A stretch of DNA of 64,000 nucleotides from Methanospirillum lacunae (GTDB taxonomy: Archaea > Halobacteriota > Methanomicrobia > Methanomicrobiales > Methanospirillaceae), in the NCBI RefSeq assembly GCF_003173355.1, contig NZ_QGMY01000006.1:248001-312000 (forward strand), given 5' to 3'. Position numbers and translations under genes: made by a program. Under the pieces are notes generated by a model. That model saw only the letters and a program-made list of their open reading frames with translations. It ran no database searches and had not been told where the DNA came from. This document shows positions 10,409 through 19,781 of this stretch, in pieces (the stretch's first letter is position 1; every line of letters starts with the position of its first letter).

Positions 10409-11587
10409 ATGGATGAACTCAGCCGATGGATAGAAGAGAATAAAAAACTCTGTCAACCGAAAAAGGAGCATGCAATAAGGGCTGTCAGACATCTTTCACG
10501 GATTGAAAGACAGAATCTCTTCTCGGAAGAGATCTCATACATGAGGTCAGCGGAAGGCCGATGGTTTGAGATGATATCGTATGAACTCTTTCTTGATCTA
10601 GCAACTAAGACAAATGCTATCAAGGCCGTAGTTTTGAAAGGAGCAGATGTTAGAGGGAAAAAAGAGATCCCAGCACTTGGACAGGATGGATTTTTCTATT
10701 CACGAAACGGAGATATTACACTTCGGGGAAACGGACAAGATCTTGCAGAATTCGACCTCTTGCTAATCAAATCTGATAATTCACTGGTTTTTGTGGAGGT
10801 AGTGACATCACCATCAGATCTCAAGGATTTTATGCAGGAGATCTATTACAAAAAACAGATGATTCGCTACCTTTTCAATCAGAAGGCAGTCACCTTTATC
10901 CTGATAACTTCTTTCCCTCTTACAAACTACAAAGGTGGCAGAAAAGTTCTCGGTTCAGAGGAGCATCTCTCAATCTGTACTCAGGCATGTGAAACATTCA
11001 GATCCCACATCTCCGGAACCTGGAATAAAAATACAATGAAACCGGTTCTTCCAGCCGGAAAAACAGTCAGGGCCACAAGTCTTGAGCTTGCTAACCCCCT
11101 GTCATACAAAACCTTCCACGACCTGGAGCGCGAGTGGGTCTTTACCCATCTGCCAGAAGGAGATGAGATGCCCGCATTTCCATCACCCTACAAGACAGCA
11201 ACCCTCGTAAAAAAGATCCTCTTTGGCCGGCTCTATCCATCTACGATCAAACGACTCTGTGAACATTACCGGTTCACATACAAAGATAAGATCCTCTCTG
11301 CGGAGGATATTATGGAGCAGTTTTCCAAGATGATCCTGGCTGCTGACCTACCTGATTATACTCCTCTCATTTACTTCAGGTTGAGGCAGAAAAAAGAGTA
11401 CTACAAGATGGTATTTGATGGACAAGGGTGCTTTAAATTTGAACGAAAAACCCCTCCAAAGGTTGGTTTCTTTGTCTGGCTTGAGTCACTGGAGCCAGAA
11501 CTCGGTGCAGGGATTTCAATAAAAGTGATAGATGCACTCGCAAAGTTCTGTTTCACGACGGGACAGACAATTCCGCTCCAACTTTAA
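10409..11587 (+). CDS. Unknown protein, possible PD-(D/E)XK nuclease-like fold
   Basis: A 392-residue cytoplasmic protein that I cannot name. Residues 50-170 look like a restriction-endonuclease-like core: E54 in a helix (GRWFEMISYELF), then AEFDLLLI (D116), then SLVFVEVVTS (E130), then a helix with YYKKQ (K148, K149). The expected E-X-K is E-V-V here, so the lysine is missing or has migrated and catalytic activity is doubtful. The C-terminal half (about 200-392) is helical with a possible winged-helix-like section (SAEDIMEQFSKM). It stands alone, convergent with the next gene. The fold assignment is inference only. Confidence 0.8.
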   Translation: MDELSRWIEENKKLCQPKKEHAIRAVRHLSRIERQNLFSEEISYMRSAEGRWFEMISYELFLDLATKTNAIKAVVLKGADVRGKKEIPALGQDGFFYSRNGDITLRGNGQDLAEFDLLLIKSDNSLVFVEVVTSPSDLKDFMQEIYYKKQMIRYLFNQKAVTFILITSFPLTNYKGGRKVLGSEEHLSICTQACETFRSHISGTWNKNTMKPVLPAGKTVRATSLELANPLSYKTFHDLEREWVFTHLPEGDEMPAFPSPYKTATLVKKILFGRLYPSTIKRLCEHYRFTYKDKILSAEDIMEQFSKMILAADLPDYTPLIYFRLRQKKEYYKMVFDGQGCFKFERKTPPKVGFFVWLESLEPELGAGISIKVIDALAKFCFTTGQTIPLQL

Positions 11588-11719
11588 ACTCAATATCCTT
11601 CCAACATGGAAAAATTAATTCTAGAATGAGTGCAAATTTCCCTTTTTCATAATTAATAAAAGGGGAGTTTACACACACTGCAGGTCCTTCACATGAAATT
11701 TTGAGATAATTTCCATTTT

Positions 11720-12646
11720 TTACGTTACAGACGGAACAGTTCTGGCAGGCGAAGCCGGAGCACTTGCTCCAAAGAATCCAGATTGATATCCAAATGCCTT
11801 CTGGAGATTTCTTATGCCTCCGGTTACTTCTGTTGAATCTTTCCACGTGTTAGTGACTGAGGTCTTATTCCATGTTGCAGTGGCGTATGGATCATCAGCA
11901 CTAGTTGATCCAGCACCATCACGGTAATAATTACCATCTCCTCCATCACGTGCTTCCATAATGCTTCCCGCGAAGGTAGTTTTCACAGTTCCCTCTGCAA
12001 ACCCACTTCCAGAGTTTGCATCTGGAGTTACAGCCAATTGATAATTCAACTCCGCGGGTGTATCAGCACTGCTCGCAACCGCACGAATCTGCCCTTTAGT
12101 TGAAACCTGGGCACTGTTAACATTCACCAATGCGCTTTTTGCAGATACAATGTTACAGAAAGCTGGAAGTACTCGACCTTGATTCGTGGAAAAAACACAC
12201 CTGATCTGATCTTCCGCTGATACATAATTACCAGCAACTGAAAGGGTGTATTCTTCTTCACCAACCATATGAGCCCCCTCTGTACTTGCATATGTCAGAA
12301 CTTTTTGCGATTCCACATTATAAAGGCCAGTTGACTGATCTTTAGAAGAGAAATCAAAATTTTTGTTTTCAGCAAGTTTACCGCCATTGGTCAGAATTGC
12401 ATCTTTATAGGTTACATCTGAAATAACTTGTGACGAGCCAAGGATACCTGTAGGTATTGCACCAGGTGATGCAATGACCCATGACATTGTAGATTTATCG
12501 TCAATCGCACCAGTTACATCAATAACTGTATCAATGCTAAATATCTGATTTTCAGGGGTTTGATTAGGGAGACGATCAGCTGTCACCAACCCTATCATAG
12601 CGAAAATCAGAACTGCAGTAAATCCGAAATAAACAATTTTACCCAT
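11720..12646 (-). CDS. Secreted beta-rich surface protein, paralogue of the gene at 53698
   Basis: The likely start is the ATG GGT at 12646, because AGGAGG lies just upstream; an in-frame ATG at 12670 precedes that site. The product (308 residues) has a signal peptide (about 1-24) ending before DRLPNQTPENQ. The mature part is rich in beta-prone and Ser/Thr/Asn residues. Two conserved cysteines (IRCVFS and AFCNIV) could form a disulphide. It is clearly homologous over its whole length to the product of 53698-54531 (PENQIFSIDT, LTNGGKL.ENKNFDF, SPDANSGSGFA-type and AGSIMEARDG motifs). The N-terminal and C-terminal regions differ, with an Ala/Ser/Pro-rich tail here. A strong TATA box is at 12682-12695. 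The function is unknown, and a structural cell-surface role is plausible. Confidence 0.85.
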   Translation of the reverse strand: MGKIVYFGFTAVLIFAMIGLVTADRLPNQTPENQIFSIDTVIDVTGAIDDKSTMSWVIASPGAIPTGILGSSQVISDVTYKDAILTNGGKLAENKNFDFSSKDQSTGLYNVESQKVLTYASTEGAHMVGEEEYTLSVAGNYVSAEDQIRCVFSTNQGRVLPAFCNIVSAKSALVNVNSAQVSTKGQIRAVASSADTPAELNYQLAVTPDANSGSGFAEGTVKTTFAGSIMEARDGGDGNYYRDGAGSTSADDPYATATWNKTSVTNTWKDSTEVTGGIRNLQKAFGYQSGFFGASAPASPARTVPSVT

Positions 12647-12681
12647 TTTTCCTCCTAGGGTAATCAACAATAAACAGTAAT

Positions 12682-12695
12682 CTTATATATATATG
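12682..12695 (-). promoter_or_regulatory. TATA box of the secreted protein gene
   Basis: CATATATATATAAG on the minus strand. It predicts transcription start near 12662 and a leader of about 16 nt containing AGGAGG. A GTAGGCA sequence lies a few bases upstream and faintly recalls the GCATGGCA element at 48468, 53621 and 54825. Confidence 0.6.
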
Positions 12696-12744
12696 AGACC
12701 GGTGCCTACATCCTGAATTAGGCGACAATGGACGAAGAAAATAA

Positions 12745-12771
12745 CAAAAAAATATTCATAAAAATGAATAT
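12745..12771 (-). terminator. Hairpin terminator after the glutamate-synthase-like gene
   Basis: On the minus strand an 8-bp perfect stem, ATATTCAT/ATGAATAT with a 4-nt loop, is followed by a run of T residues. It lies about 40 nt downstream of the stop codon at 12812 and looks like an intrinsic terminator. Confidence 0.6.
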
Positions 12772-12811
12772 CTTTTTCGTGAATTACGACTTGTAACTTG
12801 ATATTTTGAAT

Positions 12812-14401
12812 CTATTGGAGAAGTATATCCCATGCTTCATCCCGATATGCTTCCATCACATACGGAATACCTGAAACTTCTGCAGCTTCAGGAGTGAGAG
12901 CCATGAGATCCCTTCGGGACACTGACTTAAACGAGAAGTTGCGGCTTCCGGCCATAATCTGTGACATCCCGGTCTTGAACTTCTGTGAATATGTGTAGAT
13001 GCCAAGGGCTCCAAGGGGTATCTGGTCTATTTTGGATCCAAATTTCTCTTTGAGTTCTTCATAGGCAACAAAGATCTCCGGGACCGTTGAACCATATTTA
13101 GAGATGCTTTTTGGAAGTTCACCAGTTTTGAGCCATTTCTCAATGTTCTTGCCAACCATTCCCGGAATCATGAGTCCACGACCCATACAAACGGCTTTGA
13201 AATACGGTGCACCCATGGCAAGAGCCTTGAATGCATTTGCTTCATCAGCAAATCCACCAGCGATCGCAAGGTCAGGTACCCGCATTCCCTTCTTCTGGAG
13301 ATCACTTGCCATCTGGTACGCAAGAGACTGAATGTAGAAGGTTGGAATACCCCACTCATTCATCATCGGCCACGGGCTCATACCCGTGCCACCAGGAGCT
13401 CCGTCAATTGTGAGAAGGTCTATCTTTGCTTCCGAACTCCACCTTATAGCCATCGCGAGTTCTTTCATTGAGTATGCCCCTGTCTTCAGGGTCACTCGCT
13501 TGAATCCGATATTGCGGAGTCGATCCACTTCCTCAAGGAAACCTTCTTTGGAGACAAAGCCAAGCCTTGAGTGACGTTCAAATTCTTTGATTGCTCCGGC
13601 CTTGAATGATGCCTGGATATCCGAACGTGTCGGGTCAGGAAGAACAATATATCCACGCTTTTTAAGTTCCTGGGCACGTGCAAGATCTTTTACCTTAATT
13701 TCGCCTCCAATGCATTTTGCACCCTGACCCCACTTGAGTTCGATCGTCTCAAGATTATGTTTTGATGCAACATATTCTGCGGTCCCAAGCCTGGTATCTT
13801 CGACATTCAGTTGTACGAGAATTTCTCCATACCCCTGATGGAACTTCTTGTATGTATTGATCCGTCGATCCATTTCAGGAGAGGAAGCCACTTTTTTATC
13901 AGAACCAAGTGTTAACTGGGGATCAACTCCACAGACATTCTCTCCACAGACCAGGGTTATCCCTGATATGGCTGCACCAATAGCAAAGTGCTCCCAGTTG
14001 ATTCGTGCAATATCAGTGGAACCCAGTGCACCGGTGAAGATCGGAACTTTCATCTTTATTTTGATGTCCCATCCGTACTCAACCTCGGTGTTGACATCAT
14101 CGAAAACCGCCGTATCTGGATTTGCATTTACACCATCAGGCAGTCCATTAGCCCCGACAGCGTAGCCTTGAATATTCAGATGTGAGTAATCGATCGGGTA
14201 GTCCTTGTCTGCCCCTGCGGTGACCTCACCAAAAGGCCCGGGATACAGAACTTCACGGCCGCGGAACGATGATAACCAGATATCACATGCACCTTTACAT
14301 CCGTCAACACACCGGGAACACATCCCCGACATGGGCACAACATCTTTCGAACGTGTTGCCGTGCCTACGGCTTCATTGGAATTAGGACGTTTCAAATTCA
14401 T
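12812..14401 (-). CDS. Glutamate synthase-like FMN-binding protein (GltS domain)
   Basis: The start at 14401 is chosen because GGGGAGAT precedes it at good spacing; an open frame extends to 14488 without such a site. The product (529 residues) matches the archaeal stand-alone central/FMN domain of glutamate synthase. Visible are an N-terminal cysteine cluster (MCSRCVDGCKGAC), the substrate/FMN barrel with IELKWGQGAKCIGGEIK, the TIDGAPGGTGMSP loop typical of GltS, and AIAGGFADEANAFKALAMGA near the phosphate-binding end. In archaea it is thought to work with separate glutaminase and ferredoxin-like subunits, none of which are nearby, so the exact reaction is inferred. The gene is monocistronic and divergent from ferritin. 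Confidence 0.9.
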   Translation of the reverse strand: MNLKRPNSNEAVGTATRSKDVVPMSGMCSRCVDGCKGACDIWLSSFRGREVLYPGPFGEVTAGADKDYPIDYSHLNIQGYAVGANGLPDGVNANPDTAVFDDVNTEVEYGWDIKIKMKVPIFTGALGSTDIARINWEHFAIGAAISGITLVCGENVCGVDPQLTLGSDKKVASSPEMDRRINTYKKFHQGYGEILVQLNVEDTRLGTAEYVASKHNLETIELKWGQGAKCIGGEIKVKDLARAQELKKRGYIVLPDPTRSDIQASFKAGAIKEFERHSRLGFVSKEGFLEEVDRLRNIGFKRVTLKTGAYSMKELAMAIRWSSEAKIDLLTIDGAPGGTGMSPWPMMNEWGIPTFYIQSLAYQMASDLQKKGMRVPDLAIAGGFADEANAFKALAMGAPYFKAVCMGRGLMIPGMVGKNIEKWLKTGELPKSISKYGSTVPEIFVAYEELKEKFGSKIDQIPLGALGIYTYSQKFKTGMSQIMAGSRNFSFKSVSRRDLMALTPEAAEVSGIPYVMEAYRDEAWDILLQ

Positions 14402-14633
14402 GAGGCATCTCCCCTGCACATAATTGAATGTGCGGGATCTCAAAACCCGGTCTTTTTTAGGGAGCCGGATAAGAGAAATAGATCTCATTGAGGTATAATC
14501 TCTTTCCTTCTTTCGTTCTTAAAAAAAATGGATAATTTTAAGGTGATTAGATAGAAGGAAGTTGTTGATAAACATTCCTTGATTTGTAAATCATCCCCTC
14601 ATCAATAAATATGAACAGAACATAACAGCACTC

Positions 14634-15188
14634 ATGGCACCGTTACGAAAAACTACACCAAAGGGAGCAATGAACCCAAAACTCGAAAAAGCAATTAATG
14701 AACAGATTAATGCAGAGTTCTATTCAGCATACTTATATCTCTCAATGTCATCATGGTTTGACTCTACCGGTCTGAAAGGGTTTGCCAGTTGGGAACGTAT
14801 TCAGGCAATGGAAGAGCGCGATCATGCCCTGAAATTCTTTGATTACTTATGCTCTCGGGGCGGGCGTATAGTAATGCAGGCTGTTGAGGCACCCCCATCA
14901 TCATGGAAAAATCCACAGGATGCATTTGAGGCACAGCTTGATCATGAACTGAAGGTTACCGGAATGATCAACAACCTGGTGGACCTGGCTATGGCTGAAA
15001 AGGATCATGCAACAGTAAATTTCCTGCAGTGGTTTGTCAGTGAACAGGTGGAAGAAGAGGAGAATGCACGGACAACCCTTGAACAGTTAAAGATGATAAG
15101 CCAGGAGAAAGGTGTCGGACTACTGTATATGCTGGATAAAGAGATGGCCACCCGGGTGTATACTCCTCCTGTACCAGCAACAAACTAA
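14634..15188 (+). CDS. Ferritin
   Basis: A classical non-haem ferritin: a four-helix bundle with ferroxidase-type residues in EQINAEFYSAYLYLSM, EERDHALKFFDYLCSRGG, and the C-terminal EQVEEEENARTTLEQL. It oxidises Fe(II) and stores iron in a 24-subunit shell. The start is uncertain. The ATG at 14634 is about 26 nt after a TATA-like AATAAATAT (14604-14612), which fits a leaderless message (184 residues). The ATG at 14670 has GGGAG only 2 nt upstream and matches the usual ferritin N-terminus (172 residues). A T-rich stretch follows the stop. Confidence 0.93.
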   Translation: MAPLRKTTPKGAMNPKLEKAINEQINAEFYSAYLYLSMSSWFDSTGLKGFASWERIQAMEERDHALKFFDYLCSRGGRIVMQAVEAPPSSWKNPQDAFEAQLDHELKVTGMINNLVDLAMAEKDHATVNFLQWFVSEQVEEEENARTTLEQLKMISQEKGVGLLYMLDKEMATRVYTPPVPATN

Positions 15189-15328
15189 TTCTTTTTTTAC
15201 ACAATTCGATTTTACTCATCCACCCGGCATCTGGACTATTATACCTATCACAATTCCCAGATTACACTTTTTTTCAATTAACCTCTCTAACCGAAGTGAG
15301 GATATCAGGAAAGATACAACTACTTTGT

Positions 15329-15664
15329 ATGGCACGTGTTCTCAGTGAAAAAGATATTCAGCTCCTCAAGATCATGGCACCAGAATTCAGCGGGGAGACT
15401 TGCAAGGGATCAGGTGTACCATATAAATCCCTATTACCACCGATTGCAAACCATTACTCCAAGGATCCAGACGATTTTGAAGATCGTATAAAACGTCTTT
15501 CAGGTGATGATTTTCAATACCTGATCGATCTCATGCTCACCGGGGAAGAGGGGCTGCATTGTCTCTCACCAGAATTCTTTTTCCGCCTCGAAAAGTTAGT
15601 AAAAGCAAGCGCCGGACAGGATATAGCCCGCAAGATCGGGGCACAGTATGCAATGGAATGCTGA
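15329..15664 (+). CDS. Conserved-looking hypothetical protein
   Basis: A small, probably cytoplasmic helical protein of unknown function (111 residues from the ATG at 15329). A GTG at 15296 would add 11 residues but has no ribosome site either. It contains three cysteines (GETCKGSG, LHCLSPEF, and the C-terminal MEC). The helical pattern DPDDFEDRIKRLSGDDFQYLIDLML and good coding periodicity make it likely real. It sits between ferritin and a surface protein without obvious coupling. Confidence 0.65.
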   Translation: MARVLSEKDIQLLKIMAPEFSGETCKGSGVPYKSLLPPIANHYSKDPDDFEDRIKRLSGDDFQYLIDLMLTGEEGLHCLSPEFFFRLEKLVKASAGQDIARKIGAQYAMEC

Positions 15665-15721
15665 TATCCAACAAGGGCTATCGGCGATAAGGCCTAATAT
15701 TCTGGGATCAGATCTCTTGGT

Positions 15722-16576
15722 ATGTCATTGAGATCCCGGATTATCATCATTCTCCTTGTTGTAGCAGCCCTGATCTGCAGTGCTGATGCATATATAATCA
15801 CCATTGATGCACCGGATCAGGTCAATCTTGGCAGCCCCCTGACAGTTACCGGGGAAACATCATTCCCTGAGAATACTTATTTTGATATCGTTCTTTTTTA
15901 CTCAAAGTACACTGCAGGGGAGGTTGCAAGACAGAAAGTAATAGTGGATCAGAGCAGATTATTCAGATCGGATTTTGAGACACGAGATCTTCAGAAGGGA
16001 CAATACAAGGTTGAAATTCATAATATTGTATCAGATGGGAAAGAGTTCGTTGAGAGTTCACTTGGCTCGTCATCAGTCACCCGCAGGGTTGTGATGATAG
16101 TAGATCGCTCAGATGAACTTACTTTGGAGTCTTCACAGACACAGGATATCGGATCTGCCCTGGTTGTAACAGGAAAGATAAAAGATTTGAATAACGGTGT
16201 GATCACCCTTCGGGCATTTGGCCCTGATAATTTCACATTTGGTCCCCAGCAGTTGATCACCAGTTCTGGATATGCAGACAAGGACGGCCATTTCTCAACC
16301 AAAATACCAGTCACCCAAGCAGGAGAATATCAGGTAAGTCTTTCAGACAAAGGGGGATTCATCGGTGAACTCTCTTTCAATGTCACCGGTGGAGAGAACA
16401 GCACACCAACAGTCAAAGAAACCCAGACTCCAACAATTACACAGACACCAGTATCTAATGAGACGCAAAAAGACCCAACCCAGACTCCGCTCCCAACACC
16501 TACCAGGTCACCACTCCCCGGTTTCATCGGAGTCTGCAGCGTTATTATTGCATTTGTCTTGCACCAGAGAGAATAA
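15722..16576 (+). CDS. Surface protein with PGF-CTERM-like anchor
   Basis: A 284-residue exported protein. It has a signal peptide (about 1-23, SRIIIILLVVAALICSADA), a beta-sandwich-like ectodomain (about 24-225) with two related Ig-like halves (VNLGSPLTVTGE and IGSALVVTGKI), a Thr/Pro-rich linker (about 228-265), and a C-terminal PLPGF followed by a hydrophobic segment and a basic end. The tripartite tail matches archaeal PGF-CTERM sorting signals, which are processed by an archaeosortase and replaced with a lipid anchor. The Thr-rich stem and several N-X-S/T sites suggest glycosylation. The ligand or function is unknown. Confidence 0.85.
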   Translation: MSLRSRIIIILLVVAALICSADAYIITIDAPDQVNLGSPLTVTGETSFPENTYFDIVLFYSKYTAGEVARQKVIVDQSRLFRSDFETRDLQKGQYKVEIHNIVSDGKEFVESSLGSSSVTRRVVMIVDRSDELTLESSQTQDIGSALVVTGKIKDLNNGVITLRAFGPDNFTFGPQQLITSSGYADKDGHFSTKIPVTQAGEYQVSLSDKGGFIGELSFNVTGGENSTPTVKETQTPTITQTPVSNETQKDPTQTPLPTPTRSPLPGFIGVCSVIIAFVLHQRE

Positions 16577-16654
16577 TCTCCGATTTTTTAGCGAGTCCGT
16601 TACGCCATTTAAAATCAGATAGAGATTAGAAAAAGAGAATTAGTGAGTTTATAT

Positions 16655-19405
16655 TCACCCATTCAGGGTGGTAATAATCATATCGCGACCTGAAGTAAGA
16701 GCCTGATCGATCTTTGTCACGTCCGGTCCGCCACCCTGTGCAAGGTTTGGCTTCCCACCGCCTTTTCCTCCAAGGATAGTGCATACTGCAGCTATCAGAT
16801 CTCCAGCCTTTATTGTGTCTACTCCGCTTGAAACCACTGCCCGTGCGGTTTCACCACCAGCAATCAGGAGTGCAACTCCCCCTAATGCAGAGATACTTGT
16901 AGCAATTTTAACCAGTTCGACAGATGGAAGATCAATACGTTTAATCAGAACATTCTTTCCATTGATCTCTTCAGAAGTCAGGTTTTTCAGTTCGAGTTCA
17001 CTGACTTTAGCAGAAAGCCGTTCAATCTCCTTACGCTGATCCTTCCACTCACCAAAAAACCGCTGTGCAGTTGCGGGAAGTGCTTCATTCTGGACTGAAA
17101 ATGCCTCTGCTGCACCGGTAAGTAGATCTTCCATCTGGTGAAGATACTGCACGGCAGCAAGGCCTGCAGTGAACTCAAGCCTCTCAATTCCATCCTGGAT
17201 ATGCTCGACCCTGATGATCTTGATAAGACCAATATCACCAGTATGGGCGCAATGTGTTCCCGCACATGCCTCAATATCGCCTGCAACCTTAACAACCCTG
17301 ATCCTGGAACCTGGCGGAACTCCTCCCTGATAAAGGCGGAATCCATACTTCTGCTCTGCATCAGTTCGATCTTCCCAGCCAATTGAGGTCGGAGTGTTTG
17401 CCATAACCAGCCGGTTTGCAGCAGCCTCGATCTTCTTGAGTTCTGCAGGCGTGATATGTTTGTAATGTCGAAGATCCATTCGTGAACTGGTCTCACCTTT
17501 CTGGGCACCGGCTTGATGAATATGTGCACCAAGCACTTCCTGAGCAGCATGCAGAAGAATATGGGTTGCAGTATGGTGCCTCATCAGGGAAAGACGCCTC
17601 TCCTCATCGATGATTCCACGGATTGTATCGCCTTTCTGAAGATTCCCCCCGGAGATCTTATGAAGAATTGAATTACCGAGTTTGATCGTGTCCTCAACAC
17701 GGATTGTAAGTCCGTCTGGTGCCAGAATAAGACCGGTATCTCCTGGCTGGCCACCACCTTCTGGATAGTAAAGAGTGGTATCCAGAACTACGTACCTGTT
17801 ATCAAGAACATCAAGGACTTTTGCTTCAAACTCCATCGAGCCCTGCTTCTCGTAGTACAGTTTATTGGTTTCTGGCAAATGGGCAAGCCGGTCAAGGTAA
17901 TCAAAGAGGGGATTTCGTTCTGGCTCGCGTTCTGACTCGGAATGTTTGTCTGCAATCTGCGAGTAAAAATCATCAGGCAAATCAACTACAGCACCCTGCT
18001 CTGCAGCAAGATCGCGGACCATCTCCGGAGGAATACCATGAGAATCATAGAGGGTGACCATCTCACTGAGCGGAATCTTCTCACACTTCTTTTTGTAACT
18101 CTGTGCAAGACGCTCAACAGTACGGGTTCCCCTCTCCATAGTAGTTCGGTACTTCTCAATCTCACGCTCGATGATCTCACTAACCACTTCAGGATCCTGT
18201 TCGAATCTTTCAGTCCCGATGATCTTCATCTGCTTGCTAACCATCTCACCCAGGAAACTATCCTCAATATTGAGGTCTTTCATCATCCTGAGTGTTCGCC
18301 GGATCACAAGACGTGCAAGATACCCATCCTTTACATTTGAGGGTACGATGCAGTCCCCAAGCATGTATGAGAGGCAGCGGGTGTGATCTACGATGGCATA
18401 CACACTCTCCACCGGGGCGATCATCTTCTCAAGTTTCTCAACAGGGATATTGATCTGATCAGCAACCTTCTGTCGAAGTTCAAAGATTCGCTGACCTGAG
18501 ATATCCATGAGACCTGCGAATTTTGCGTTCTCTCCAAGTATATGAATAAAGTCAGGATCGTTGAGTCGGTGACCAAGACCAGCCTCCTGCATCACATGGC
18601 TGACCATTTCCGGAAAGACGGCATCATAGATCGTTGGAGAACCTTTCGAGGCCCAGACCAGACGTTCAAGACCATACCCGGTATCCACAATTCTAAGATT
18701 CATCGGGTAGTACGGATTCCCTTCAAGCATGACCGGAGGTTTATCGGTCTTCTGCTTTCCAAGACTCATGAAGACCAGGGTAGCCACTTCAAGCCCACCG
18801 ATAAGAACCTCAACACTCGGTCCCGCATTTCCTCCACCGATCCATGGGTGTTCCTTGTAGGTGACCCGGTTCATGTCAGCCCCGATGCTTGCTAGGAACT
18901 GGTCACAGAGTTCAACTGTCCGATCCTTCCAGTATACTTCCTTCCCGTTTGAGTTGAAGGCATGATGTGCCATCATCTCAAAGCAGGTCAGATGCCTGCC
19001 GGATCTTCCTACTGAGTCGAGATCATTGAGACGGATACAGGGTTGAGAAATTGTCAGCGGGTTTGCAGGTGGCGGAACAACTCCGCTTGTTACAAATGGT
19101 TGAAAATCGGCGATTGATGCAATGGTAAGGTAAATATCATCACGCCACCGGGCTGCCACAGGATAGCGGGATATCCGGGTATGGCCCTCCTTCTCATAGA
19201 ATGAGAGATATGCTTCCCGCATCTGATCCACAGTGTGAGCTTTGAAAAGAGGGTTTCCAATGAACTGATATGGTTCGCAGGGGGCATCCCCACAGACTGT
19301 TCGCTCGGGGTCTCTCGTCCAGAACGCTTTCCCGCACGAGGTACAGACCTTCCGTACCATATCCTGGGTACGGAAGTATTCGAGCTGATATTCTTCTTCC
19401 ATCAT
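16655..19405 (-). CDS. alaS: Alanyl-tRNA synthetase
   Basis: The archaeal-type class II alanyl-tRNA synthetase, 916 residues. In order it has an N-terminal zinc-like cluster (C21, C24, C38, C43) found in archaeal AlaRS, the catalytic domain with GGGNAGPSVEVLIGGLEVATLVFM, the editing domain with HTATH (near residue 610) and CAGTHC (near 713), and a C-terminal DHHA1/C-Ala domain ending GGKGGGKPNLAQGGG. It charges tRNA-Ala and hydrolyses mischarged Ser/Gly-tRNA-Ala. It starts 37 nt downstream of the SWIM-protein stop and is probably in an operon with it and the NIF3-like gene. Confidence 0.98.
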   Translation of the reverse strand: MMEEEYQLEYFRTQDMVRKVCTSCGKAFWTRDPERTVCGDAPCEPYQFIGNPLFKAHTVDQMREAYLSFYEKEGHTRISRYPVAARWRDDIYLTIASIADFQPFVTSGVVPPPANPLTISQPCIRLNDLDSVGRSGRHLTCFEMMAHHAFNSNGKEVYWKDRTVELCDQFLASIGADMNRVTYKEHPWIGGGNAGPSVEVLIGGLEVATLVFMSLGKQKTDKPPVMLEGNPYYPMNLRIVDTGYGLERLVWASKGSPTIYDAVFPEMVSHVMQEAGLGHRLNDPDFIHILGENAKFAGLMDISGQRIFELRQKVADQINIPVEKLEKMIAPVESVYAIVDHTRCLSYMLGDCIVPSNVKDGYLARLVIRRTLRMMKDLNIEDSFLGEMVSKQMKIIGTERFEQDPEVVSEIIEREIEKYRTTMERGTRTVERLAQSYKKKCEKIPLSEMVTLYDSHGIPPEMVRDLAAEQGAVVDLPDDFYSQIADKHSESEREPERNPLFDYLDRLAHLPETNKLYYEKQGSMEFEAKVLDVLDNRYVVLDTTLYYPEGGGQPGDTGLILAPDGLTIRVEDTIKLGNSILHKISGGNLQKGDTIRGIIDEERRLSLMRHHTATHILLHAAQEVLGAHIHQAGAQKGETSSRMDLRHYKHITPAELKKIEAAANRLVMANTPTSIGWEDRTDAEQKYGFRLYQGGVPPGSRIRVVKVAGDIEACAGTHCAHTGDIGLIKIIRVEHIQDGIERLEFTAGLAAVQYLHQMEDLLTGAAEAFSVQNEALPATAQRFFGEWKDQRKEIERLSAKVSELELKNLTSEEINGKNVLIKRIDLPSVELVKIATSISALGGVALLIAGGETARAVVSSGVDTIKAGDLIAAVCTILGGKGGGKPNLAQGGGPDVTKIDQALTSGRDMIITTLNG

Positions 19406-19442
19406 GAAGATTCCCGCAGTGCCTTAGCTATTCTCCTGCCTT

Positions 19443-19781
19443 CTATAAGGCTGTACCACCCGAACAACCAGTAAGGTCTTCATGGTACCAAAGATCGATT
19501 AGTTCAAACCTGCCGGTTATCCGGGCAACCTTCACAGCAAGAATATGAGCGCAACGTCCTCCACGATGAAGAAAGTCGTCGCAGGAACAGAAATCATCCT
19601 CAACCACATACTCACCGGTATCACCAACCACTACAAAAAAATCCCGATATCTTTTGACCCTGTTCTGGTCAACAATATCAAGGGCTTTCTTTCCCCGGCT
19701 CTTGTAATATGCACCAATTCTCTTTCTCATCCAGTCGTTAAGCGGGGAACCTGATGCGAGATCCGAGAGGGGATCACTCAT
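19443..19781 (-). CDS. SWIM zinc-finger protein
   Basis: A small protein (112 residues) with one SWIM domain, C65-X-C67-X9-C77-X-H79 (FCSCDDF...GRCAHI), preceded by a basic helical segment (SRGKKALDIVDQNRVKRYRDF). SWIM fingers bind DNA or proteins; stand-alone archaeal copies are uncharacterised. Its ATG overlaps the stop of the NIF3-like gene by four bases (ATGA), and alaS follows 37 nt later. A link to alanyl-tRNA synthesis is suggested only by this context. Confidence 0.88.
   Translation of the reverse strand: MSDPLSDLASGSPLNDWMRKRIGAYYKSRGKKALDIVDQNRVKRYRDFFVVVGDTGEYVVEDDFCSCDDFLHRGGRCAHILAVKVARITGRFELIDLWYHEDLTGCSGGTAL

Noticed and set aside
11553-11846. Minus-strand open frame between the gene at 10409 and the secreted protein
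   Set aside because: It lies across the 3' ends of two real genes in another frame, has an odd Cys/Trp-rich composition, and has no ribosome site.
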